Of a stretch of DNA of 64,000 nucleotides, positions 1-9,205 are shown in pieces. Under the pieces are notes generated by a model. That model saw only the letters and a program-made list of their open reading frames with translations, made no database searches and was not told the DNA's origin. A program made the translations under genes and the position numbers. Within the stretch, counting starts at the first letter, position 1. Each line of letters begins with the position of its first letter. This DNA comes from an archaeon (GTDB lineage: Archaea; Nanobdellota; Nanobdellia; Pacearchaeales; GW2011-AR1), in the NCBI GenBank assembly GCA_018653485.1, contig JABHZE010000002.1, positions 142,395 to 206,394 of the forward strand, read 5' to 3'.

Positions 1-203
1 TTTAAACTACCTCCTTGCGAATTTAAAATATCCACTCCTTGTTCTCCAACTTCCTGAATACAATTAATTATTTCTTCAACAGGTGTTTGAGGTGTAATTG
101 TAATATCAAAACTACCCCTATTTATAAAAATCAAAACCACTACTACTATAATTGCAAGTGCAAGAATAATAAAAATTGCAAGTTGTCCTTTTTTATTAAC
201 CAT
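1..203 (-). CDS. N-terminus of a membrane-anchored KGQ-type envelope protein (cut by window edge)
   Basis: Reading the minus strand from the ATG at 203 gives an open frame that leaves the window at base 1. About 67 residues are visible. It begins MVNKKGQLAIFIILALAI, a short basic start followed by one hydrophobic helix, then a polar region with VEEIINCIQEVGEQGVDIL. The same layout, KGQ(I/L)AIFIILAL followed by a conserved single Cys and a GVDIL/NVLSVQGG-like stretch, is found in the protein at 3659-4408, so the two are paralogues. The KG before the hydrophobic helix resembles a class III (type IV pilin-like) signal, but that is an inference. No function can be assigned. Confidence 0.75.
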   Translation of the reverse strand, partial: MVNKKGQLAIFIILALAIIVVVVLIFINRGSFDITITPQTPVEEIINCIQEVGEQGVDILNSQGGSL

Positions 204-264
204 CTTTTTGTTTTTTTACTAACCTAGGAAGGAAAATCATATTTATAAATTTATCATGAGATTA

Positions 265-3200
265 TCAGATTAATTCATAAGGCCTAACAACAAAAACACC
301 TCCTTTATTTTCAAATCTATCAACACATTGAATATAAAATGTCTTTAAATCCCAATCAGCATAATATCCTGTTTCCCGATTACTCATAGAACTCATGTTC
401 TCAAACCTAGTTCTTTTATCAAATCCATACTTACATTCATTAGAATCTTCACTAGTTATTATTTTTAATTCATTACCCTCACTATACGCCCTTATAATCT
501 TAGGACCTGTTGTATCTATCTTCACCCTAAACCTAGTGCTTTCATTAACTATGTTTCCTGCAACATCTTCACATTTAAATTCAACCTCATAATTTCCTCT
601 AAACAAATAATTAAAATTCTGTTTATGGATATTATCTCCTGTTTCAAAAAACTCTGTAAATCTTTCTTCATCATTTACTCTAAAAGAGCATTCTGCTTTT
701 CCATCTACTGCCCCTCCAGAAGTTTCAAGTTTTAATTCAGTACTAGCAGGTTCAACACTATCAACAATATCTTCCCCTCTAATAGGGAATACCCTATCTA
801 TGGATAAATCTGAAACAGATTTACTAATCTCATAAACATAACTCTCTTGCATAACATTCTCATTTTCAGAAATATCTTTACATCTAATATAGAATTTATT
901 ATTCTCACTTACAGGAAGAACACTATTACAATTTAATCCATCCACCCCATAATACTCCATACTAGTTTGACATTCCATTTCATTTTCCATTAATTCATAA
1001 TTTACATCCTCTTCACTCCATCTACACATTCCAGGTTCATTGATAAACAAATTAAAATCAAACTCTTCTTGACTATATTTAACATAAGCATTATTGTCTG
1101 GAATTGTTCTGGTGATTAAAGGAGGAGTTAAATCAGGCCCTGGATTAACACAAACCTCTACCTTAAATGGATTATTATTTACAACACCCTTTTTATTTCT
1201 ACATTTAACAAAGAATTCCATAGTTCCTAATTCTCTCATTTGAGCTTCAGTTAAATTATACTCTCTACCAAATGCTTCAGGACTTGGCAAAAATAAATCC
1301 ATCCTATGGTAAGGGAAATAAGCAGAACCTACATGCTCATCAAAATACCCTAACATTTCATCATAAGTTTTAGAAGAATCTATATCAAATTTACATTGTG
1401 CAAATTGTTCTTCTCCATTAGTATTTGAAACCTTTATCCCATATTTAACAGTTGTAAATGCATCAATACAACCATTGTCTACCTCATTAACTAATTCAAA
1501 TCCACTATCATCTTCATTATGATACTTAAAACCAGCATTAGGAAGATTATTATTTAATCCACTCCAAGAATCTATAACAGGTACACTATAATTTCTAGGA
1601 TTTTCAATACATATTTGATAAGCAGTTCCTTTGTTTACAATTTCACATTCTTTTCCTAAACTTTCACACCTATATTCAGTACAAGGAACATCTACTTCAT
1701 TACATTTATTACAATCACCATTATCAGGTGCTTGCCATTGATGACAATCAAAATAAATATTCACAACTTTTGTCTGACTAAAAAAGAAAAAGAATACAAT
1801 TAATCCTACGATTAATCCAACAATCATGCTTCCCATTAATATTCCAGCAATAGCGCCTGCAATTCCCCCAGCTAATAATCCTATAGGATCTAAGCCCATA
1901 ATTTTATTAGATTTATCTTCAATAATCTGCCCCTCATTTACAATAAAGGCACTTTTTGAAAATCCTGCAAAATCCATCACATTAGGTCTTGTTTCACGAA
2001 CACTATTAATTAAAGAAAGACTTTCATTTCTTTCTCTATCTGAAAGAATTTTAATTAATAATGGAGAACCTAAAGCTCCTGAAACCCCACTAAAAAATGT
2101 ACTATTTGTATTTAATGAACTTCCTAATCCAGAAACTTGTAGAAAGTCTAAATCACCAGGTTTAGCAGGTTTTTCTCCTTGATTATTTTTAATAGCTCTT
2201 ATTTTTGAATCACTTAATCTTGGAGGCCATTTCCAATCAGCTCGTAAAGTATATCCTTCTTCATTTATATCTCCCTCATAATTTACATAAGCACCACAAT
2301 CACCAAGACTTACACAAAACTCATTCATATCTTTTGTAAATACTTCCTTATTACAATTACAATTCTTTTTACATTTCCAACTCCCAAATAATTTTTTCTC
2401 CCAAAGTTGAGTACATTGAACATTAGCTAAATTACATATATCTTCAGCAGAATTACTATACCCTTCAATATCTTCATTATAATCCATTGCTAAATCAAAA
2501 CCAGGAGGATATTCTGGAAGACAAACATCAAATTTCTGAGTTCCAAAATTTATATTTTTTGAATAACAATCAGGATTTTCACTACACTCATCATCTCTTT
2601 TAGATGTTTCAAAATTATTATAATTCATACAACTTCTCCAATTATTAACTCTACACGCTGCTTGAGAAATTTTTCCATTTTCAATTTGATTTTCTTCTTC
2701 TACACAAATTTCATTTCTATAATCATTACAAGCATCAATTCTTTCTTCACCCATATAACAAATATGTTTTACATGCCTACTTCCAACAGTATCTGTTCCT
2801 TGCCCAATAACATCATCATATTCACACCAACTCTCTCCATTTTTTCTTTCTACTCCATCCACATTACAACTAATATCTCTACACACCGCAGTGTTTCCAA
2901 CACCACCACAATAACTTCCTTCAAATAAATTACAATCATCTGCAATTCCCTCAGGATTTCCACAAGAATCAAACCAATAAACATCTTCCTCTCCATTTAA
3001 ACAACTTTTACTAGATTTTTCTTGACAACTATTATTAAGAGCATTATCAGAACAATAAAATCCTACATGAAAGTCAGCACCTCTTGCTTGACAATCAGCA
3101 CCAGTTGTATAAACACACTCATTAGAATCACCAGATTCAAAAACACACGCCCCTTCTTTTTCTCTTTCAGATAATAATGTACATTCTATTTCAGATTCTA

Positions 3201-3657
3201 AATTTTGAAAATTAATTGAAACATCTGCAAACTCCCCCCCAGATTCTCTAAGGCAAGTTTGTTCAGTTGTCCAAAATGCCTCTCTTCCAATAACGCAACA
3301 TCCTTTCTTACATTCATTAACATTACAAACCGCATCATTATTCCAAACACCACCACGAATATCACAAACATTTTCAGTAGTAGATTGATAACAAATACCA
3401 GTCTTATCACTCACACAACATCCCTTAACACAATCATTTGTTTCACTACATTTAATAAATTTTGAAAAACCTAACTCACATTCATCCTCATTAACTTCTA
3501 TACAACTATTTCCTGATTTAGTTTGTTCACAACAACCCTTTGAAACTACTTGTGCAGAAACACCATCAATAGAATAAATCATATAAGAGAAAGAAAAAAT
3601 ACTTAAGAGTAAAATAAATATCTGACTTAAACCCATATAGGTATTTTGATTTACCAT
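265..3657 (-). CDS. Large cysteine-rich exported membrane protein, function unknown
   Basis: A 1130-residue protein with an N-terminal hydrophobic segment (about residues 9-33, signal peptide or anchor). A cysteine-rich ectodomain follows, in which KGCC modules recur in the first 130 residues (KGCCEQ, KGCCVS, KGCCVIG). Around residues 610-645 there is a glycine/alanine-rich then poly-Phe hydrophobic stretch that looks like one or two membrane helices. After it comes a second Cys-rich part and several Ig-like segments carrying repeated E-C-x-F and I-x-C-x-D patterns. Many cysteines outside the membrane suggest disulfides. It starts one base after the stop of the upstream pilin-like gene (TAA-G-ATG), so the two are surely co-transcribed. 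I do not recognise a named family; surface or cell-contact roles are speculation. Confidence 0.85.
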   Translation of the reverse strand: MVNQNTYMGLSQIFILLLSIFSFSYMIYSIDGVSAQVVSKGCCEQTKSGNSCIEVNEDECELGFSKFIKCSETNDCVKGCCVSDKTGICYQSTTENVCDIRGGVWNNDAVCNVNECKKGCCVIGREAFWTTEQTCLRESGGEFADVSINFQNLESEIECTLLSEREKEGACVFESGDSNECVYTTGADCQARGADFHVGFYCSDNALNNSCQEKSSKSCLNGEEDVYWFDSCGNPEGIADDCNLFEGSYCGGVGNTAVCRDISCNVDGVERKNGESWCEYDDVIGQGTDTVGSRHVKHICYMGEERIDACNDYRNEICVEEENQIENGKISQAACRVNNWRSCMNYNNFETSKRDDECSENPDCYSKNINFGTQKFDVCLPEYPPGFDLAMDYNEDIEGYSNSAEDICNLANVQCTQLWEKKLFGSWKCKKNCNCNKEVFTKDMNEFCVSLGDCGAYVNYEGDINEEGYTLRADWKWPPRLSDSKIRAIKNNQGEKPAKPGDLDFLQVSGLGSSLNTNSTFFSGVSGALGSPLLIKILSDRERNESLSLINSVRETRPNVMDFAGFSKSAFIVNEGQIIEDKSNKIMGLDPIGLLAGGIAGAIAGILMGSMIVGLIVGLIVFFFFFSQTKVVNIYFDCHQWQAPDNGDCNKCNEVDVPCTEYRCESLGKECEIVNKGTAYQICIENPRNYSVPVIDSWSGLNNNLPNAGFKYHNEDDSGFELVNEVDNGCIDAFTTVKYGIKVSNTNGEEQFAQCKFDIDSSKTYDEMLGYFDEHVGSAYFPYHRMDLFLPSPEAFGREYNLTEAQMRELGTMEFFVKCRNKKGVVNNNPFKVEVCVNPGPDLTPPLITRTIPDNNAYVKYSQEEFDFNLFINEPGMCRWSEEDVNYELMENEMECQTSMEYYGVDGLNCNSVLPVSENNKFYIRCKDISENENVMQESYVYEISKSVSDLSIDRVFPIRGEDIVDSVEPASTELKLETSGGAVDGKAECSFRVNDEERFTEFFETGDNIHKQNFNYLFRGNYEVEFKCEDVAGNIVNESTRFRVKIDTTGPKIIRAYSEGNELKIITSEDSNECKYGFDKRTRFENMSSMSNRETGYYADWDLKTFYIQCVDRFENKGGVFVVRPYELI

Positions 3658-3658
3658 C

Positions 3659-4408
3659 TTAAATTCCCGGAGGCATTACACAACTCCTTACAGCAAAATT
3701 AAAATCTTTTCCAGAAACTCTTTCTTGCAAAATATAAATTGTATCAGAATCTCCTGTTTTAATTCTTTGAACATCATATTCAGGATAAATCAACATAAAT
3801 CCAACTTCATTGAAATTACAAAATTCTGATTCTTGATTTACAATTTCACCAGCAATCTTAGCTAAATCATAAATTGGATTTAATATTTCAACTTTAAAAT
3901 CCTTAAACTCCCTAACATTATCTCCTCTAACAATCCTCATCTCTCGAATCAAATCAACTTTAATCTTTCTTCTATTAAGATTAACATCAATATCTAAACT
4001 ACCCATTTCAACTTCATATCTTCTTTCTAATCCAGCTTTAAGATTTTCAAAACAATTTTCAACATTCTGACGAATATTTACTTTAATCTCATTTTCAATA
4101 TGTTCAATTAACAAAGGTCTTTGATTAACACAAGGCAAATAATTTTCATTAATATAGCAAAGATAAGTTATGTTTCTACCTTGATACATAACACTTCCCT
4201 GAGGATTAAAATCTCCTCCTTGAACACTTAAAACATTAACAACCTCATTAACAACTTCACTAACACAACTCTCAATACTTGCCTGAGGATTTTCATCATC
4301 TAAAACTTCAATTTCAGGAGGATTTCTAAATGCAAAAATAAGTAAAATACTAACCACAAGAATCAGGGCAAGAATTATGAAGATTGCAATCTGCCCTTTC
4401 CGGCTCAT
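3659..4408 (-). CDS. Membrane-anchored KGQ-type envelope protein (paralogue of the gene at 1-203)
   Basis: About 249 residues. The chosen start gives MSRKGQIAIFIILALILVV, which matches the paralogue at the window start. The longer frame beginning at 4435 would add nine residues and overlap the upstream gene by 16 bases, so it is less likely. One N-terminal hydrophobic helix is followed by an acidic segment and then a soluble domain with three or four cysteines (SIESCVSEV, YLCYI, FCNF, SCVMPPG). The first Cys aligns with that of the paralogue. The short basic KG motif before the helix resembles archaeal class III signals. It is directly upstream of the giant Cys-rich protein and probably forms an envelope complex with it; this is inference. 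Confidence 0.8.
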   Translation of the reverse strand: MSRKGQIAIFIILALILVVSILLIFAFRNPPEIEVLDDENPQASIESCVSEVVNEVVNVLSVQGGDFNPQGSVMYQGRNITYLCYINENYLPCVNQRPLLIEHIENEIKVNIRQNVENCFENLKAGLERRYEVEMGSLDIDVNLNRRKIKVDLIREMRIVRGDNVREFKDFKVEILNPIYDLAKIAGEIVNQESEFCNFNEVGFMLIYPEYDVQRIKTGDSDTIYILQERVSGKDFNFAVRSCVMPPGI

Positions 4409-4419
4409 TCTATTCGCCT

Positions 4420-4608
4420 TTATTTCAACAACCATAAATTAACACCTCTTTTTTTTATTTTAACCACTTCACCTTCAATCACCAACTCTAACAAATACTT
4501 TTCTGCAGTATTCCAACTAACACCTAAGAACTTTGCAAGTTCAGAACTAGTTATCACCTTCTCTTTCCCCAGATATCGCACTATCTTTTTCCCCGTCTGT
4601 ATATCCAT
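4420..4608 (-). CDS. Small winged-helix DNA-binding protein
   Basis: A winged helix-turn-helix protein of 62 residues from the start used here. The frame stays open to an ATG at 4656 (78 residues), but a TATA-like TTTAAATA lies at 4660-4667 and would place transcription start near 4637, inside that longer frame. The ATG at 4608, preceded by a GGAT purine stretch, is therefore the better start. The sequence has a clear HTH (ITSSELAKFLGVSWNTAEKY) followed by a wing (VVKIKKRGVNLWLL). It lies just upstream of, and on the same strand as, the pilin-like and Cys-rich genes, so it may regulate that envelope operon. Its target is unknown. Confidence 0.7.
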   Translation of the reverse strand: MDIQTGKKIVRYLGKEKVITSSELAKFLGVSWNTAEKYLLELVIEGEVVKIKKRGVNLWLLK

Positions 4609-4733
4609 AATATCTTTCCTTCTAGTATCCCTTTTAATATCCTTATGAATATTCATAGTTATTTAAAGGTTTTGTAAGGTTTGGCGAATTCCTATTTAAC
4701 AATATTTAAATCAATAGAATAAATTAATAAAAA

Positions 4734-5600
4734 TTAAGAGATAACTTTTTTTCTATGTTTGACTAATTCAGAAACTCTTTCTCTAAAATCCATTAAATCT
4801 TTTTTTTCTAATTTATAGGGCTTAATAAATGGTTCATCACTTTCATTATAATTCGAGAATGTTTTTAAATTATGCAATTCTTCCCTAGGAAATGTTAATA
4901 GTCCATTTTCCATACAATCTTCAAAGATTTTTGTTCCAGGAAACGGAACAAGATTAAAGACTGAAACTTGACTTATAGTAGGCACAATTTTTTCTATCAT
5001 TTTATAATTTTCTTCTAAGGTTTCTTTTGTTTCTTCAGGATAACCAATTATAAAAAAAGCTTTTACAAATAAATTATCATAATCTTTTATTAATTCAAAG
5101 AAATCATATATTTGTTTTTCAGTCATATTTTTTTGCATTAACTTATTTCTAATATATTCAGAACCATTTTCAGGAGCTACACACAATCTAATTAAACCTG
5201 CTTTGACTAAACTATCCATAACTTCTTTATCTAATGTTTTAAGTGAGAGCCCATTAGGAGTATCAAATTGTATATTCAAACCTCTCTCAATAATTTCATG
5301 CATAATTTCTAATGTTCTTCCCTTTAACAAAGTCATATTATCATCCATAAAAGAAAAATATCTGTGATTATATTTATTATATATTTGTTCAATTTCATCA
5401 ACTACATTTTTTGCAGAACGATATCTCCATCCCTTACCATGTAATAAAAACATAGAACAAAAAGTGCATTGATTAGGACAACTTCTACTTGTAAGTATTG
5501 GAACAGGAACATTAATAGGAATATTTTTAGGATTATGCCATCCACTAGTATCAAAATAGTAATCTTTAAGATTTATAGCGTCATAATCTGGAAAAGGCAA
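4734..5600 (-). CDS. Radical SAM domain half of a split B12-binding radical SAM protein
   Basis: This frame holds the radical SAM core with the [4Fe-4S] motif CPNQCTFC (residues 41-48, C-x3-C-x2-C), then a GxIRLCVAPENGSE strand and a GYPEET motif typical of B12-binding radical SAM enzymes such as oxidative cyclases and methyltransferases. The apparent start at 5600 is a TTG inside a conserved linker (ENIDELPFPDYD) that continues upstream in this same frame as far as a homopolymer at 5627-5632. There it would join the upstream B12-binding half. It is therefore probably the C-terminal half of one interrupted gene, not a gene with its own start. The substrate is unknown. Confidence 0.75.
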   Translation of the reverse strand: MPFPDYDAINLKDYYFDTSGWHNPKNIPINVPVPILTSRSCPNQCTFCSMFLLHGKGWRYRSAKNVVDEIEQIYNKYNHRYFSFMDDNMTLLKGRTLEIMHEIIERGLNIQFDTPNGLSLKTLDKEVMDSLVKAGLIRLCVAPENGSEYIRNKLMQKNMTEKQIYDFFELIKDYDNLFVKAFFIIGYPEETKETLEENYKMIEKIVPTISQVSVFNLVPFPGTKIFEDCMENGLLTFPREELHNLKTFSNYNESDEPFIKPYKLEKKDLMDFRERVSELVKHRKKVIS

Positions 5601-5614
5601 TTCATCAATATTTT

Positions 5615-6244
5615 CTATGAAAGACGTTTTTTGATTAATTTTAATCCCCCCTCTTGCCTATAAGCAATACCATTTATATCTTTTAATAAATTTTGATTAT
5701 TAAAATGTGCATGTATTAATTTTGGAAATGAAATTTCACCTTCCCCTAAACAAATATATTCTACAACATTATAATCTTTTAATATTTCTCTTGGAAATAT
5801 TGTTGGATGAATCCCTCCGAGAACTATTGGAACACTAGGAGATATTTTCTTAATTTTATTTATAACATTCATAGCCGATTTAAATCTTCCTGAAAATAAA
5901 CAAGTAACCCCAATCATATCAGGATTAAATGAATTAAATTCATTAATAAATCTTCCAGAAAAATAATTTTCAAAATCACCATCCTCAGAATTTATAATTT
6001 CATTATTCATATCAATTATCTTAACATTATAATTATTTTTTTTCAATATAGCAGAAAGATACAACAAACTAAGGGGAATACTTTTGTCTTTATGAGTAAC
6101 AAAGGAGGGCGAAGGCGGATTTATTAAAAGAATTTTCTTACTTATTTTATTATCCATAGTTTTATTTAACTCAGAATCTCTAGGAACTTCCATTTTTATC
6201 ATTTCTGGATATTTTTTTTCAGAACACATGTCATCAAATTCCAT
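5615..6244 (-). CDS. B12-binding domain half of a split radical SAM protein
   Basis: This frame encodes a Rossmann-like cobalamin-binding domain of the radical SAM/B12 superfamily. It has KILLINPPSPS near residue 38, LSLLYLSAILKKNNYNVKIID, an FNPDMIGVTCLF strand, VPIVLGGIHPTIFP and YICLGEGEISF. These are the usual landmarks of the N-terminal half of B12-binding radical SAM proteins. The frame ends abruptly (KKRLS then TAG) exactly where the linker to the radical SAM domain should begin, and that linker continues in another frame. A one-base loss in the A6 run on the coding strand (5627-5632) explains the split. The first 35 residues are poorly conserved-looking, so the true start could lie downstream. 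Confidence 0.75.
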   Translation of the reverse strand: MEFDDMCSEKKYPEMIKMEVPRDSELNKTMDNKISKKILLINPPSPSFVTHKDKSIPLSLLYLSAILKKNNYNVKIIDMNNEIINSEDGDFENYFSGRFINEFNSFNPDMIGVTCLFSGRFKSAMNVINKIKKISPSVPIVLGGIHPTIFPREILKDYNVVEYICLGEGEISFPKLIHAHFNNQNLLKDINGIAYRQEGGLKLIKKRLS

Positions 6245-6312
6245 TTTTTATATTTAAATATAATTACGATATCTTATATATCTTCCTTCAGATTAGTTTC
6301 ATAAAGAATCTA

Positions 6313-6720
6313 TCAACAAATAATCCCTCTTAATTTGGGTAATGCTAAAACTAAATTAGGAACTAAAACTCCTCTTTTATTTAATCTACAAAGTGATTCA
6401 TAACCCAAATATCCACACCAATCCATTTTATCCTTCTCCCTAGGTTCAGGAGTCCCATTCATTATTTCTGCAAAATAAGTCCTACAAAAAAAACTTCCTT
6501 CAGGAGTCTGAGTTTTATAATCTCCAAAAACTCCTTTAACCCGAATTCCTATGCCTAACTCTTCCCAATTTTCCCTTATAACAGCACTCACTAAATCTTC
6601 ATGAAGTTTAACCTTTCCACCACAAAATTCATACCTATCTGCACCATTTTTGCAATTATGTGTTAAGAAACAACGACTAGTTTCATTCAGAATTAATGAA
6701 TTAACCATATCTATTTTCAT
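6313..6720 (-). CDS. Nudix hydrolase
   Basis: A 135-residue protein with a complete Nudix box at about residues 35-57: GKVKLHE followed by seven residues, then RENWEELGI (pattern G-x5-E-x7-R-E-x2-E-E-x-G). The glutamates of REnwEE bind the catalytic metal. The family hydrolyses nucleoside diphosphates linked to another moiety, such as oxidised dNTPs, ADP-ribose or nucleotide sugars; substrate cannot be read from the sequence. It has several cysteines (CFLTHNC, FCGG, FFCRTYF, WCGY) that are unusual for the family. It stands immediately downstream of PCNA on the same strand (about 18 bases between them), which would fit a nucleotide-pool sanitising role linked to replication, but that is inference. 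Confidence 0.85.
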   Translation of the reverse strand: MKIDMVNSLILNETSRCFLTHNCKNGADRYEFCGGKVKLHEDLVSAVIRENWEELGIGIRVKGVFGDYKTQTPEGSFFCRTYFAEIMNGTPEPREKDKMDWCGYLGYESLCRLNKRGVLVPNLVLALPKLRGIIC

Positions 6721-6738
6721 TCTCCTAATCCTCCCTTA

Positions 6739-7470
6739 CTAATCCTCACTCTCAACTCTTGGAGCCAATATAAACGCTAACTCAATAAATGGAGTAATAA
6801 ACTCCAACCTCAAAGGATAATCTGTTGCAAAATTAACTTTAACTTTATCTGTAATCTTTGTAGCCTTAACCATCTTTTGCAAATATTCTAAAGAATATTT
6901 AGAACTATTATTCTCTGCTTCAATATTCAACTCATCACTACTAAACTCAGACTTAAATGAATTCAAACTTCCTTTAGCTTTCATAACAAATTTATCAGGT
7001 TCTGAAACAAAACTACAAGAATCTGCAACAACACCACAATCTTCAATAGCTTCTGCAAAATCTAATGAAGGCATTTCTATTTTACTTGAAAAATCCAAAT
7101 TAGGTAATTCCTTTTCTTCAGTTTCAATATCAATCAAAGCTAAATTAAACTCTCTCTTAACTTTATCTTGAATTTGTAATCTTAATTCATTTTCTTGCTT
7201 TGTAATTATTAAAACACTTCCAGCCTTAACCCTTCTTAAAACAGCCTTTAAACTATCTAAGCTAACTCCTAGAACTTCTTCATTTTCAATTTCAAGCTCT
7301 GAAAATGCACTAGAAGGTAACTTAAATGAAATCATAGCAACATTTGCAGGGTCAATTGCTTGAATACTCATTCCTTCCCTATTTACCTTGATTCTAACCT
7401 CTAAAACTAACTCAGAGATAATACTAATAATTTCTGAAAATATCTTTGGATTATCTAACTTTAATAACAT
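6739..7470 (-). CDS. pcn: DNA polymerase sliding clamp (PCNA)
   Basis: A 243-residue protein matching archaeal PCNA in length and pattern. It opens with LKLDNPKIFSEIISIISELV, has the central GMSIQAIDPANVAMISF, the VSLDSLKAVLRRVKAGSVLII strand-helix unit and the typical C-terminus PLRLEFITPFIELAFILAPRVE. As a homotrimeric ring it tethers DNA polymerases, ligase, Fen1 and other PIP-box proteins to DNA. It is transcribed divergently from the primase gene at 7562 across a 90-bp promoter region with TATA-like boxes for both (TTTAAAAA for pcn), so two replication genes share one control region. Confidence 0.95.
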   Translation of the reverse strand: MLLKLDNPKIFSEIISIISELVLEVRIKVNREGMSIQAIDPANVAMISFKLPSSAFSELEIENEEVLGVSLDSLKAVLRRVKAGSVLIITKQENELRLQIQDKVKREFNLALIDIETEEKELPNLDFSSKIEMPSLDFAEAIEDCGVVADSCSFVSEPDKFVMKAKGSLNSFKSEFSSDELNIEAENNSSKYSLEYLQKMVKATKITDKVKVNFATDYPLRLEFITPFIELAFILAPRVESED

Positions 7471-7561
7471 ATCTCATAAAACCTGAAATTGTTTTTAAAG
7501 ATTATGATGTTATAGAATAGTTTATTATATATAACAAAAAACCCAAATTTACCTATATAAA

Positions 7562-9166
7562 ATGGGTACTGATTCTAATAAACGAAGTTTTAAGGAACAA
7601 AGGATTAGAGAGATAACTCTTTTTTACTATTCTCTTCCAGAAGTAAGAAAAGCTATCTTTGATTTTGCTAAAAATAGGGAGACAATACCCAGATTCTTTG
7701 AAGGTTTTGGAAAACGCCCTGATAATTTTCAATATGAATCAGATATAGTTGAATTTACAAAAAGAGGGGCAACATCTTTTCATTGTTCAGAAGAATTATG
7801 GGAAGACCCATTAGAAATCTCAACAGATTTTTCAAGAAAACAATTTGATGAAATAAGAATTGGATGGGATTTATTGTTAGATATAGACTCTCCTTATTTA
7901 GAATATTCAAAAATCTATACTAAATTATTAGTTGACACACTAAAATTTCATGGAATTGAAAATATAGGTATAAAATTTTCAGGATCAAAAGGATTTCATG
8001 TAATAATTCCTTGGAAAGCATTTCCAGAAGAAATTTATGGAAATAAAACAAAAAATATGTTCCCTGAATGGCCAAGAATTATTTGTCAATATCTTGATGA
8101 AATAATCAAACCAAAATTAACAGATTATATATTAGAAAATAGTAGCTTGCAACAAATAGCTAGTAGAACTGGAAAAAAAGAAGAGGATTTAATGGTAAGG
8201 GAATGTGTCTCTTGTAATCGCCCATCTATTAAAAAAAATCTAATAACTTGGATGTGCCCATTTTGTAAAAATGAAATAACAGCTATTGAAGGACATTATA
8301 ATAATAGAAGAAAAGCAAAATGTCCTGATTGTAGAAAAGAATTGTTTGAAAAAGAAAAAGAACAAATGTTTTATTGTGAATCTTGTAAAATTAATTCAAA
8401 TAAAAATCCAGAATTATTTGAAGAAAAAGAAAGATTTAGAACAGAAAAATTAATTGAAGCAGACTTAATTTTAGTTGCTCCAAGACATCTTTTTAGAATG
8501 CCTTATTCATTACATGAAAAAACAGCATTAGCTTCAATAGTTTTAGACCCTGACAAAATTATAGAATTTCAAATAACAGATGCAAAACCCTTAAAAGTTA
8601 AAACAAAAGAATTTTATCCTAATTCAAAACCAGAAGAAGCAAAAGAATTATTATTACAAGCATTAGATTGGAAAGAACAAAAAGATCAAGAAGAAAGAGT
8701 TATTGAAAAAAATAAAGAATTTTTAGAGTCTTCACAATCATCACAAAACCCCTCATCAAAAAAGAAATCAGAATACAAGAAAATTCAAATACTTAATCCA
8801 ACAGATGATTTATTCCCCCCTCAAATTAAACAATTGTTAAAGGGAATAGAACATGATGGAAGAAAGAGAGCTCTATTCATTATATTAAGTTTCTTCAAAG
8901 CATTAGGAATAGAAGAAAAAGAAATAGCAAGAAGAATAAATGAATGGAATGAAAGAAATTCATATCCCCTAAAAAAAGGATATATCCAAGCACAATTAAC
9001 ATGGTATAAAAGAAAAGATTCTGTAATGCCCCCTAATTTCAACAATCCCATTTACAAAGACTTAGGATTATTTGACACAGATGATTTATCTAAGCAAGTT
9101 AAAAATCCTGTTAATTATACTGTTAAAATGTTTTTTAAGAAAGGCGGGAGAACAGATAAACAATAA
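7562..9166 (+). CDS. priS: DNA primase catalytic subunit (PriS) with zinc insertion and a PriL-CTD-like tail
   Basis: 534 residues, clearly longer than stand-alone PriS. Catalytic motifs are WDLLLDIDS (D107, D109, metal-binding DxD), FSGSKGFH (140-146, nucleotide-binding) and RHLFRMPYSLH (308-318). Between them lie four CxxC pairs (CVSC 215, CPFC 232, CPDC 254, CESC 272), enough for two zinc sites where PriS usually has one knuckle. The last 110 residues (FPPQIKQLL, then GRKRALFIILSFFKALGI) resemble the C-terminal domain of PriL, but the iron-sulfur cysteines are missing (PPQ where PriL has PPC). This looks like a single-chain primase. No separate PriL gene is seen in this window. Confidence 0.85.
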   Translation: MGTDSNKRSFKEQRIREITLFYYSLPEVRKAIFDFAKNRETIPRFFEGFGKRPDNFQYESDIVEFTKRGATSFHCSEELWEDPLEISTDFSRKQFDEIRIGWDLLLDIDSPYLEYSKIYTKLLVDTLKFHGIENIGIKFSGSKGFHVIIPWKAFPEEIYGNKTKNMFPEWPRIICQYLDEIIKPKLTDYILENSSLQQIASRTGKKEEDLMVRECVSCNRPSIKKNLITWMCPFCKNEITAIEGHYNNRRKAKCPDCRKELFEKEKEQMFYCESCKINSNKNPELFEEKERFRTEKLIEADLILVAPRHLFRMPYSLHEKTALASIVLDPDKIIEFQITDAKPLKVKTKEFYPNSKPEEAKELLLQALDWKEQKDQEERVIEKNKEFLESSQSSQNPSSKKKSEYKKIQILNPTDDLFPPQIKQLLKGIEHDGRKRALFIILSFFKALGIEEKEIARRINEWNERNSYPLKKGYIQAQLTWYKRKDSVMPPNFNNPIYKDLGLFDTDDLSKQVKNPVNYTVKMFFKKGGRTDKQ

Positions 9167-9205
9167 AATAAAAAAGATTATAAATATAGATAAATATCTA
9201 ATTAT

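Noticed and set aside
39-227. 62-residue plus-strand frame at the window start
   Set aside because: It is the shadow of the minus-strand pilin-like gene that runs off the edge; the composition (Asn/Cys/Lys runs) is antisense-like.
4609-4656. Longer N-terminus for the winged-helix protein
   Set aside because: The TATA-like box lies right before the upstream ATG, so that ATG would be outside the transcript.
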